The notes below the pieces were generated by a model, which worked only from the letters and a program-made list of their open reading frames with translations, did not search any database and had not been told where the DNA came from. A DNA stretch of 46,064 nt from Patescibacteria group bacterium. Its GTDB lineage: Bacteria > Patescibacteriota > Minisyncoccia > GCA-002772825. Position 1 is the stretch's first letter. The number at the start of each line of letters is the position of its first letter. Below, one piece after another: positions 32,422 through 38,869 of this stretch. Position numbers and translations under genes: made by a program. The stretch spans positions 1 to 46,064 of the forward strand of contig JANLHB010000035.1 in NCBI GenBank assembly GCA_024654625.1, written 5' to 3'.

Positions 32422-33183
32422 CTAATTAAACTCTAGTAAAAGCGCCGAGTGGTCTGATACCTCTTCCGGTAATACTTTAAATTCCTTCGCGTCTATTCCA
32501 TTAGTTATAAATACATAGTCAGCATACTTTATCGGTTTAGTATAAAAAGATGTTCTTGTAGAGATGATGTTGTGTTCCTTGATCAGATTTCTGAGACCGT
32601 GCTCATCGAACATTCTAAGACTCTTGGTCCCAGGAAGGAGATTGAAATCACCGCAGAGTATAAAGTCGCCCGAGAGACCGCTTACAAATTCTAATATATT
32701 TTTTGATTGATTTATTCTGTCTTCACTATCATCTTTTCCTTGGCCGTTCCATAGCCCGTGGAAGTTTATTATAGTAATCAGTCTGCCATCGGTCTCCAGT
32801 GTTACATACTGGATATTGCGCGCGTGTGTACCAAGGTCTCCTTCGGGGACGTAACCTCTATGTTTATATACGAATATATCTCCATCTTCAATTACTTTTA
32901 AATTTTTCTTTATGAGGATTTGGAGGCCGTAGTTGACGGCAAGGTGAGGATGGAAATAGGATGTATGTCCGGATAAGACCCCTGCTATCTCTTGCACTCC
33001 TTTAGTCATCAGTTGTTCATAAACTAAATCAACGCCACCGGCTTTACGTTGCCCGAAGTTATGAGGACGAAGCCACATTTCCTGTAGGCAAAAAATATCA
33101 ACGTCTTTATATTTTTTAAAGAAGTCTAAAAACTTTTCTTTTCCGGCTTTTCCTCCCCATGTGTTTAATGTAATTAATTTCAT
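32422..33183 (-). CDS. Endonuclease/exonuclease/phosphatase (EEP) family hydrolase
   Basis: The 253-residue product has the EEP metal-site motifs: LITLNTWGGK near the start, FCLQEMWLRPH, INFHGLW, CGDFNLLPGT and the terminal EVSDHSALLLEF (Ser-Asp-His). The family splits phosphodiesters or phosphoesters in DNA, lipids or inositol phosphates; which substrate applies here cannot be told. No signal peptide is evident. It starts 10 bases after the stop of the broken ASCH gene. Confidence 0.85.
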   Translation of the reverse strand: MKLITLNTWGGKAGKEKFLDFFKKYKDVDIFCLQEMWLRPHNFGQRKAGGVDLVYEQLMTKGVQEIAGVLSGHTSYFHPHLAVNYGLQILIKKNLKVIEDGDIFVYKHRGYVPEGDLGTHARNIQYVTLETDGRLITIINFHGLWNGQGKDDSEDRINQSKNILEFVSGLSGDFILCGDFNLLPGTKSLRMFDEHGLRNLIKEHNIISTRTSFYTKPIKYADYVFITNGIDAKEFKVLPEEVSDHSALLLEFN

Positions 33184-33193
33184 TATGAGATTT

Positions 33194-33523
33194 TTACTGA
33201 AGCTTGAAACGGATAATCTTTACAATCGTATCCGGTCCGACCTTGTCTCCGTAGTATGTTCTGTATGTTTGGTACATCTCTTCTTCGCTTGAAAATTTCT
33301 CATGTCCGTCAAAGTCAGCTTCTTCCAGCTCGCTCATTTTCTTTTCCTATACATCGGTAAGTTTTGCATTGCCAAATATTTCTTTAGTATTCCAATTCAT
33401 AAGATCTATGACATCTCCTTTTTGAAAATTCTTATCATCAAAAAGTCGCCAAGTAAGATCTTTTTCACCGGCTAGAATCAGCTTTGCCAAACTATCTCTA
33501 AACTTGATTACTTTGTTTCCCAT
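33194..33523 (-). pseudogene. ASCH-domain protein split by an in-frame TAG
   Basis: One frame from ATG 33523 to TAA 33194 encodes an ASCH-like domain interrupted once by TAG at 33347-33349. The first part (58 residues) has MGNKVIKFRDSLAKLILAGE and LTWRLFDDKN; the second has MSELEEADFDGHEKFSSEEE and YGDKVGPDTIVKIIRFKL. Together they have the right length and order for a small ASCH protein, a family linked to RNA binding or processing. A second ATG (33337) just past the stop could restart translation of the last 47 residues. TAG is a normal stop elsewhere here (dnaJ, mrdA), so a nonsense mutation or a sequencing error is likelier than recoding. Confidence 0.75.
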
Positions 33524-33574
33524 GGTTTTAGATTTATTTTTATTTTATATCCTCATTTATTAAATCCGGACGTC

Positions 33575-33620
33575 ACCTACGGACGTGCACCTACGGACGT
33601 GCGACGTCCGTAGGTTTTTT
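33575..33620. repeat. Tandem 14-base repeat and hairpin with T run
   Basis: ACCTACGGACGTGC occurs twice in tandem (33575-33588, 33589-33602). The second copy starts a hairpin, CCTACGGACGT-GCG-ACGTCCGTAGG, followed by six T (33615-33620). It could terminate plus-strand transcripts, but no plus-strand gene is visible upstream. Confidence 0.7.
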
Positions 33621-33634
33621 ACTACCGTTCCAAA

Positions 33635-33820
33635 CTGCCGGACTTGGATTGATCCCGCTTTTTCTAATTCATTATATTCATAAGAACGCTGGACGCGCCT
33701 CGCGGTTGTTCGCGCGGGTTTTGCGCTCTCAACATCGCTCCGGCGGTTCGAATCCAATGAAAAGCGCGCAGGCGCTTTTCTAGTCCGGCAGCAAAGCACT
33801 TCGCCTTGCTTCGTCCTTTA
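33635..33820 (-). other. Segment bounded by a copy of the tRNA-Gln 3' end
   Basis: CTGCCGGACTTGGATT at 33635-33650 is identical to the tRNA-Gln 3' end at 33821-33836, and the 10-base inverse AGTCCGGCAG occurs at 33782-33791. Between them lie about 170 bases, relatively G+C-rich, with an AAAAGCGC/GCGCTTTT stem near 33757-33780. The minus-strand frame through it has no recognisable domain, so I do not call a gene. Confidence 0.5.
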
Positions 33821-33891
33821 CTGCCGGACTTGGATTCGAACCAAGATACTCGCCTTCAAAGGGCGATGTCCTACCATTAGACGATCCGGCA
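33821..33891 (-). tRNA. tRNA-Gln (anticodon TTG)
   Basis: The minus strand gives a 71-base cloverleaf: acceptor TGCCGGA/TCCGGCA with U1-A72, D arm with TAATGGTA, anticodon stem TCGCC/GGCGA with loop CTTTGAA (anticodon TTG), and T arm with GGTTCGAATCC. The discriminator is G, as usual for tRNA-Gln. CCA is not encoded. Confidence 0.95.
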
Positions 33892-33990
33892 ATTTATCCG
33901 TATCAAACTTAGTTTGATATCAGGATTCTTAATTTATAACATAATTTTAGCAAAAAACAATTTTTAAATCGCTGAATTCATCAATAATGC

Positions 33991-34026
33991 AATAATGTGC
34001 ATCCGCCGCGGCGGATGCACATTATT
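33991..34026. repeat. 36-base perfect palindrome
   Basis: AATAATGTGCATCCGCCG (33991-34008) is followed at once by its exact reverse complement. No T run follows. It lies in the 283-base gap between tRNA-Gln and the Gmad2 gene, where I otherwise see only the 39-base repeat at 34063-34101 and a short ATCAAACT/AGTTTGAT inverted repeat near 33903. Confidence 0.9.
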
Positions 34027-34062
34027 TCTCATTTTTATAGATAAGCAAATAATTAAAATACA

Positions 34063-34101
34063 AATGTATATAAAATGAAGCGGTCGTTGCAAAATGTATA
34101 C
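34063..34101. repeat. 39-base repeat, copy 1
   Basis: Begins AATGTATA, ends AAAATGTATAC, and matches the copy at 37279-37317 at 32 of 39 positions without gaps. An inner AAGCG-GT-CGTT stem is kept in both copies by paired changes. It lies 74 bases before the Gmad2 gene start. Confidence 0.8.
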
Positions 34102-34174
34102 ATCGAGGTGCTGTAGTTTGAGCGGAGAGTATGCTTGTCTTGCGGGGTGGAGTGTAAAGGAGCATAATGTAAGT

Positions 34175-34624
34175 ATGAAGAAGATTATTGTTATAATCTT
34201 AATACTAATCGCCAGTTTGATAGGACTCTATTTCTGGAGCAGTCCTTCGGCTGAAGCTCCGATGGATATGACGAGTATGGCTGAGAAAGAGGGCATCATC
34301 CGCGTCACCACTCCTTTACCGGAACAGGTTATAACAAGCCCGCTTATAGTGGAGGGGGAGGCGAGAGGGTACTGGTTCTTTGAGGCAACTTTCCCTCTTG
34401 TCCTTACTGACTGGGACGGCAGGATTATCGCTCAGAGTTATGCCACAGCTCTTGATGAATGGATGACGGAGGATTTTGTGCCGTTTAGAGGGGTGCTTGA
34501 GTTTGAAGAACCGGAGTTTATCGGCGAGTTTTCTAATAGAGGAGCATTGATATTGAAGAAAGATAACCCTTCCGGACTTCCGGAGCACGACGATGCTCTG
34601 GAGATGACAATTTATTTTAGATAA
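34175..34624 (+). CDS. Membrane-anchored Gmad2 immunoglobulin-like protein
   Basis: I start the 149-residue protein at ATG 34175 (MKKIIVIILILIASLIGLYF), where it opens with a membrane anchor or signal. The longer frame to 34094 begins inside the 39-base repeat region and has no hydrophobic start. Residues about 35-145 form a Gmad2-type Ig-like domain (RVTTPLPEQVITSPLIVEGE, GYWFFEATFPLVL, GVLEF and LEMTIYF). The domain occurs on the outer face of bacterial membranes and its role is poorly known. AAAGGAG lies 12 bases before the ATG, too far to be an optimal SD. Its stop overlaps the next start (TAATG). Confidence 0.75.
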   Translation: MKKIIVIILILIASLIGLYFWSSPSAEAPMDMTSMAEKEGIIRVTTPLPEQVITSPLIVEGEARGYWFFEATFPLVLTDWDGRIIAQSYATALDEWMTEDFVPFRGVLEFEEPEFIGEFSNRGALILKKDNPSGLPEHDDALEMTIYFR

Positions 34625-35448
34625 TGATGAAAAAAATATTTTTAATATTAATATTAGTAGTGGTTATCCTTGGCCTGTTATCACTACTTCAAGGCGAGAA
34701 AGACCGTGGTGTGTCAGGTGATTTGATCTATAAGAAATTTAAAATTGAACTATGGGAAGAGGGTATCGCGAGAGTAGGGCAACCCATTGAAGGCTTTGAT
34801 TCTTTCCTACTCCTAACTGCTTTTCCCAGCCTCACTCAGGCCGACTTTGACGGTGTCGCCTCGCTTGAAGGGATCTATACTTTCGATGGAGAAAATCTTC
34901 ATTATGAGAGGACAAAAGGTCAGCCTTTCACATCAGCAGAAAAGACGGTGTCAGACGACGGTTATAAAACGCTATTGATGAATCTGTCCAAGAGAATGGG
35001 GATTGATGTCATAGACGAGTCGTCGGTTAATGAGATTATAAGACGCATATTCTCAGATGAAGTAGAAAATGATGCCGACACAGACAACAGCAACGAGCTT
35101 ATTGATGATGAGACAGATGAGGTCAACAATATCTTACCGTTTGATTCCGGTGTCGTGGGTAAGGTGCTACTTGGACCTATTTGTCCTGTGGTCCGTGAAG
35201 GAGATGATAGTTGTAATGACAAGCTTTACGCTGTCATCATTAATGTATTTAGCACAGGGAATGACAATTTTTTCTCGTCGATAGAGAGTGATAAGGATGG
35301 CAATTATAAAGTGATGCTCCCTCCGGGAGATTATGTCTTGATACCCAAGAGCGGGAAGATGTTTCCGAGGTGCTCTGAGCAGGCTGTCACTATCAAGCCT
35401 TCCGTCTTGTCGGAAGTTAATCTTTCTTGTGATACGGGTATACGATAA
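34624..35448 (+). CDS. Membrane-anchored extracellular protein, carboxypeptidase-regulatory-like C-terminus
   Basis: The 274-residue protein has an N-terminal anchor (MMKKIFLILILVVVILGLLS), a middle region without recognised motif (about 35-140), an acidic linker (DADTDNSNELIDDETDE) and a C-terminal beta-sandwich. The last part (GKVLLGPICPVVREGDD, DKDGNYKVMLPPGDYVLIPK) resembles carboxypeptidase-regulatory-like domains and has four Cys. The start overlaps the stop of the Gmad2 gene, so the two are translationally coupled and probably act together outside the membrane. A terminator follows. Confidence 0.7.
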   Translation: MMKKIFLILILVVVILGLLSLLQGEKDRGVSGDLIYKKFKIELWEEGIARVGQPIEGFDSFLLLTAFPSLTQADFDGVASLEGIYTFDGENLHYERTKGQPFTSAEKTVSDDGYKTLLMNLSKRMGIDVIDESSVNEIIRRIFSDEVENDADTDNSNELIDDETDEVNNILPFDSGVVGKVLLGPICPVVREGDDSCNDKLYAVIINVFSTGNDNFFSSIESDKDGNYKVMLPPGDYVLIPKSGKMFPRCSEQAVTIKPSVLSEVNLSCDTGIR

Positions 35449-35450
35449 AA

Positions 35451-35483
35451 AAACAATGTCAACGTGGCAGGTTGACATTGTTT
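35451..35483 (+). terminator. Terminator hairpin after the 34624 gene
   Basis: AAACAATGTCAAC and GTTGACATTGTTT are perfect complements around a 7-base loop, with T at the end of the second arm. Confidence 0.8.
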
Positions 35484-35487
35484 ATTT

Positions 35488-35526
35488 CCCCCTGAACGGC
35501 TCAATCCTGTCGAGCCGTTCAGGGGG
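35488..35526. repeat. 15-pair hairpin before the HD gene
   Basis: CCCCCTGAACGGCTC and GAGCCGTTCAGGGGG pair perfectly around a 9-base loop. There is no T run. Its AACGGCTCAAT arm is shared with the palindrome at 37323-37360. Confidence 0.85.
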
Positions 35527-35547
35527 TGCTATGTTATAATAAAAAAC

Positions 35548-36141
35548 ATGAATAATAAGGATCTGGGGAATATAACAAATTTCTTATTTGAAGTTGGTAT
35601 GCTTGCCAAAACGCCTAGAAGCGGTTTTTTCTTTTTAGGTAGTGGAGAGCAGAGTGTGGCAGAGCATATAAATAGGGTGTCTTATATAGGATTCGTTCTT
35701 GCTTCAATGGATAAGAGTATAGATGCTTCTAAGGTGATGAAAATGTGTCTATTTCATGATTTAGCCGAGACAAGAATTTCAGATTTGAATTATGTCCATC
35801 AAAAATACATTGAAAGTAAAGAAGACGAAGCATTAAAAGATTTGACGAAGCCATTGCCATTTGGAGAAGAGATAAAAGAGACAATAAAAGAATATGAAGA
35901 CAGGGAAACAAAAGAGGCGAAATTAGCCAAAGATGCTGATATATTAGAACTCCTTCTTTCTCTAAAAGAACAGGTGGATATAGGCAATGAGAGAGCAAAG
36001 ACATGGATACCTTCACTTATTAAAAGATTTCTTACTGAAGAAGCAAAGATGCTTGCTGAAGTTATAGTTAAAACGGATTCAGATGATTGGTGGTTTGGTG
36101 ACAAGGATGATGGCTGGTGGGTGAACAGGAATAAAAATTAA
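35548..36141 (+). CDS. HD-domain phosphohydrolase, YfbR/HDDC2-like
   Basis: The 197-residue product has the HD metal-site residues: His in GEQSVAEHINRVSYI, the His-Asp pair in MCLFHDLAETRISDLN, and a later Asp in KDADILELL. The order and spacing resemble 5'-deoxynucleotidase YfbR and HDDC2 proteins, which dephosphorylate nucleoside monophosphates; the substrate here is inferred. The Trp/Asp-rich tail (DDWWFGDKDDGWWVNRNKN) is unusual. TATAAT ends 7 bases before the ATG. Confidence 0.8.
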   Translation: MNNKDLGNITNFLFEVGMLAKTPRSGFFFLGSGEQSVAEHINRVSYIGFVLASMDKSIDASKVMKMCLFHDLAETRISDLNYVHQKYIESKEDEALKDLTKPLPFGEEIKETIKEYEDRETKEAKLAKDADILELLLSLKEQVDIGNERAKTWIPSLIKRFLTEEAKMLAEVIVKTDSDDWWFGDKDDGWWVNRNKN

Positions 36142-36148
36142 TTAATTT

Positions 36149-36403
36149 ATGATAGAAACAATAGTAACGTTGATAGATGTGCTTATGTCTGTTGGTTATT
36201 TCCCTCAAGCATATAAGATTTATAAAAATAAATTTGCAGGAGATATTTCTATTCTAACTTATATTATCTTTAGCACTGGGACTTTTATTTGGGTATTATA
36301 CGGTATTTATCTGAAAGATTTGCCTATCGTGTTTAGTTTTGCAATAGGCGTGTTTGGTTCTTGGTCTGTTTTAGCTCTCGCATTATATTATCGGAAACGA
36401 TAA
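36149..36403 (+). CDS. SemiSWEET-type sugar transporter
   Basis: The 84-residue protein has three transmembrane helices and the PQ-loop motif in GYFPQAYKIYKNK near residue 20, matching SemiSWEET (MtN3/saliva) proteins. These dimerise to form a bidirectional sugar transporter. Conserved polar positions such as the ILTYIIFSTGTFIWVLYGI helix are present. It lies 7 bases after the HD gene and 5 bases before the AlkD-like gene. Confidence 0.88.
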   Translation: MIETIVTLIDVLMSVGYFPQAYKIYKNKFAGDISILTYIIFSTGTFIWVLYGIYLKDLPIVFSFAIGVFGSWSVLALALYYRKR

Positions 36404-36408
36404 TCTTT

Positions 36409-37116
36409 ATGCTTAAAAAGCTCAAAAAAGATCTAAGGAATAAAGCCGACTCGGATAAAGCGAAAGTGCTTCAGGGCTTCTTTAAGACCGGAGTGGGGCA
36501 GTATGGAGAAGGGGATGTTTTTCTCGGTGTGACGGTGCCGGAATCAAGGAAGATTGCCGTTAGGTATGAGAAGTTGAGCTTTCCGGAAATAAGTGAGCTT
36601 CTAAAATCAAAAATCCACGAGGAAAGATTCGTGGCGCTTCTTGTCCTCGTTCATAATTTTAAAGAAGGTGATGAAGGCGAGATGAAAAAGATCTTTAACT
36701 TTTATCTGAAGAATACTCGTTTTATAAATAATTGGGATCTGGTTGACTTGTCGGCAGACAAGATAGTCGGGGCATATTTGTCTAACATGAAAGATAGAGA
36801 GGTCCTACATAAGTTAGCTAAGTCAAAGAATCTTTGGGAGAGAAGAATTGCGATTGTCGCGACTTTTAATTTTATAAAAAATGATGAGTTTAGAGATACT
36901 CTTAAGATAGCAGAGATCCTTTTAGAAGATGACCATGACCTCATTCATAAGGCCGTAGGTTGGATGCTCCGAGAGGCGGGGAAGCGTTCACTTGAGAGCG
37001 AAGAAAGTTTCTTGAGAAAACATTATAAAAAGATGCCCCGCACCATGCTTCGCTATGCGATAGAGCGGTTCCCGGAGAAAAAGAGGCAAGCGTATCTAAA
37101 GAAGTCGGCTAGTTAA
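36409..37116 (+). CDS. DNA alkylation repair protein, AlkD-like
   Basis: The 235-residue product is a helical-repeat protein with FFKTGVGQYGEGDVFLGVTV, VPESRKIA, the NNWDLVDLSADKIVG motif, LWERRIAIVATF and HKAVGWMLREAGKR. These match AlkD-like DNA glycosylases that remove N3- and N7-alkylated purines without flipping the base. The Trp and Asp of NNWDLVD correspond to the catalytic cleft. I start at ATG 36409; the longer frame overlaps the SemiSWEET gene. Confidence 0.9.
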   Translation: MLKKLKKDLRNKADSDKAKVLQGFFKTGVGQYGEGDVFLGVTVPESRKIAVRYEKLSFPEISELLKSKIHEERFVALLVLVHNFKEGDEGEMKKIFNFYLKNTRFINNWDLVDLSADKIVGAYLSNMKDREVLHKLAKSKNLWERRIAIVATFNFIKNDEFRDTLKIAEILLEDDHDLIHKAVGWMLREAGKRSLESEESFLRKHYKKMPRTMLRYAIERFPEKKRQAYLKKSAS

Positions 37117-37278
37117 ATCAATCCACAAGATTTTTATCCGTTCTCGTCTTAAATAAATAATATTCGTTATATTCGTGAAAAATTATCCCTTGCTCCGCGA
37201 GGAGCCCAGAATTTTTCTACTCAAGCACTCATTTATTTATAATTAATCCTCAAAAGAATAAAAATTTTGTGGATTATT

Positions 37279-37317
37279 AATGTATACAAAATGATGCGAC
37301 CGCATCAAAATGTATAC
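37279..37317. repeat. 39-base repeat, copy 2
   Basis: Begins AATGTATAC, ends AAAATGTATAC, with an inner GATGCG-AC-CGCATC hairpin. It pairs with copy 1 at 34063-34101 and lies 5 bases before the palindrome at 37323. The rest of the 281-base gap after the AlkD gene shows no gene. Confidence 0.8.
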
Positions 37318-37322
37318 TTGTC

Positions 37323-37360
37323 TAAACGGCTCAATTCGCCGCGGCGAATTGAGCCGTTTA
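37323..37360. repeat. 38-base perfect palindrome
   Basis: TAAACGGCTCAATTCGCCG (37323-37341) is followed by its exact reverse complement (37342-37360). There is no T run beyond the arm. Confidence 0.9.
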
Positions 37361-37397
37361 TATGGCGCAATTTAAGAAATAAGCTATAATATTTACT

Positions 37398-37826
37398 ATG
37401 AATCATTATCCTTTTGTCAGGACAATCTATCTTTATCTTTTTACGCTCCTTGGCTTGGCGCTTCTTGTTGTCGGCGGAGTACGCTTCGTGGACATGGGGC
37501 TTAAGACTTTCATCTTTACTAAAGCGGATCAGGAGCAGAGGATTATGAGCAGGCAGCCATTTTACGCGCCTTACCCCACGGAGCGTCTTGAGAAGTCAGA
37601 AGATGCGGCGGAATTCTCAGAACAAGAAAAAGCAGAGATAAAGCAATGGTTGGTAAACTATAAAAACTGGGAAAAAGAGAGGGCGGAGATTGACCCGGTA
37701 TCTGCCAGGAGGCATAGAGACGCTTCCTTAAACTTGGCTTTGATACTGATAGGTTTGCCTCTATATATTTACCACTGGAGAATTATTAAAAAAGAAACAG
37801 GAAAACAAAATGGCATTTATAGATGA
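37398..37826 (+). CDS. Two-helix membrane protein, unknown
   Basis: The 142-residue product has a transmembrane helix near residues 9-30 (LYLFTLLGLALLVVGGVRFV) and another near 110-128 (LALILIGLPLYIYHW), with a charged loop of about 75 residues between them. I recognise no family. TATAAT ends 7 bases before the ATG. Its end overlaps the obgE start by 17 bases, so obgE is probably translated from the same message. Confidence 0.65.
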   Translation: MNHYPFVRTIYLYLFTLLGLALLVVGGVRFVDMGLKTFIFTKADQEQRIMSRQPFYAPYPTERLEKSEDAAEFSEQEKAEIKQWLVNYKNWEKERAEIDPVSARRHRDASLNLALILIGLPLYIYHWRIIKKETGKQNGIYR

Positions 37827-38793
37827 GATGAAAATCCACATGGAGGCTGGGCGTGGCGGTGACGGTGTTGTCCGGTGGAGGCATGAGAAGGGAAAAGAGT
37901 TTGCTGGTCCTGCCGGTGGAAACGGCGGAAGAGGCGGTTCCGTGTATGCGGTAGCTATTCGTGACGTGCATATACTCTCTCGCTATAGAGCTAAGAAAGA
38001 GTTTAAAGCCGAGCGCGGACAAGATGGTGGAAGTGATAGTCTCTTTGGTGTGGCCGGTAAAGACTTGGAGATACTTCTCCCTGTCGGCTCTATAATTACG
38101 AATTTGAAGACTGGTAAAAAGATATCCCTACAAGAGGAGGGTGAGAAGGTTCTCCTGCTTAAGGGCGGTAATGGTGGCAAGGGCAATGAAGTTTACAAAA
38201 GTTCCGTAAACCGCAGTCCTAAGAATTGGACACCGGGTAAACAGGGCGAAGAAGCTGATTTTTTCATAGAGATTGAACTTATTGCCGATATCGGGCTTAT
38301 AGGCTTGCCGAACGCGGGCAAAACAAGCCTTTTAAATTCTTTAACATCTGCCAAGGGGAAGATTGGGGATTATCCATTTACTACGCTTGAGCCAAATCTC
38401 GGCGAGTGTTTCGGTTATATTATTTCAGATATCCCCGGTCTTATTGAGGGAGCTTCTTTAGGCAAGGGGCTTGGGCATAAATTCTTGCGGCATATTAAGC
38501 GCACAAAAATGCTAGTTCATTTGATTTCGCTTGAGAATGATAATCCTGTGAAAACATATCAAACAGTCAGAAAAGAACTTAAGGAGTATGACCCTGAACT
38601 TATGACTAAAAAAGAAGTAGTAGTTCTTACAAAAACAGACATTATAAACGACTCGGTTTATATTAAAAAAATTATCGCAAAAATGAAGAAAATCAATCCG
38701 AAAGTTTTTACCGTTTCTTTATACGATGATGATAAAGTTAAAGAATTAAAGGAGACTCTTCTTAAAGAAGTTTCAGAAAAAGAAAACTCGTAA
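37810..38793 (+). CDS. obgE: GTPase Obg
   Basis: The 327-residue protein has the Gly-rich Obg fold (about 1-155, EAGRGGDGVVRWRHEKGKEF, GPAGGNGGRGGSVY) and a G domain with G1 GLPNAGKTS, G2 region FTTLEPNLG, G3 DIPGLIEGASLGKGLGH and G4 TKTD. Obg acts in large-subunit assembly and stress signalling and binds ppGpp. The C-terminal OCT domain is absent, as in short Obg proteins. Its start overlaps the upstream gene. Confidence 0.95.
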   Translation: MAFIDEMKIHMEAGRGGDGVVRWRHEKGKEFAGPAGGNGGRGGSVYAVAIRDVHILSRYRAKKEFKAERGQDGGSDSLFGVAGKDLEILLPVGSIITNLKTGKKISLQEEGEKVLLLKGGNGGKGNEVYKSSVNRSPKNWTPGKQGEEADFFIEIELIADIGLIGLPNAGKTSLLNSLTSAKGKIGDYPFTTLEPNLGECFGYIISDIPGLIEGASLGKGLGHKFLRHIKRTKMLVHLISLENDNPVKTYQTVRKELKEYDPELMTKKEVVVLTKTDIINDSVYIKKIIAKMKKINPKVFTVSLYDDDKVKELKETLLKEVSEKENS

Positions 38794-38869
38794 TACGTAA
38801 ATTAGGAATATCCACTTGTCATTTTTAACAATGCGTGTTATTATATGGCATTAACTAATATAAAAAACA

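Noticed and set aside
33560-33799. 79-residue minus-strand frame next to tRNA-Gln
   Set aside because: It runs through tandem repeats, a hairpin and tRNA-like sequence, with no domain, SD or promoter. Better explained as non-coding.
34094-34174. Upstream extension of the Gmad2 protein
   Set aside because: It begins inside the 39-base repeat region and lacks a signal; MKKIIVIILILIASL at 34175 is a proper membrane start.
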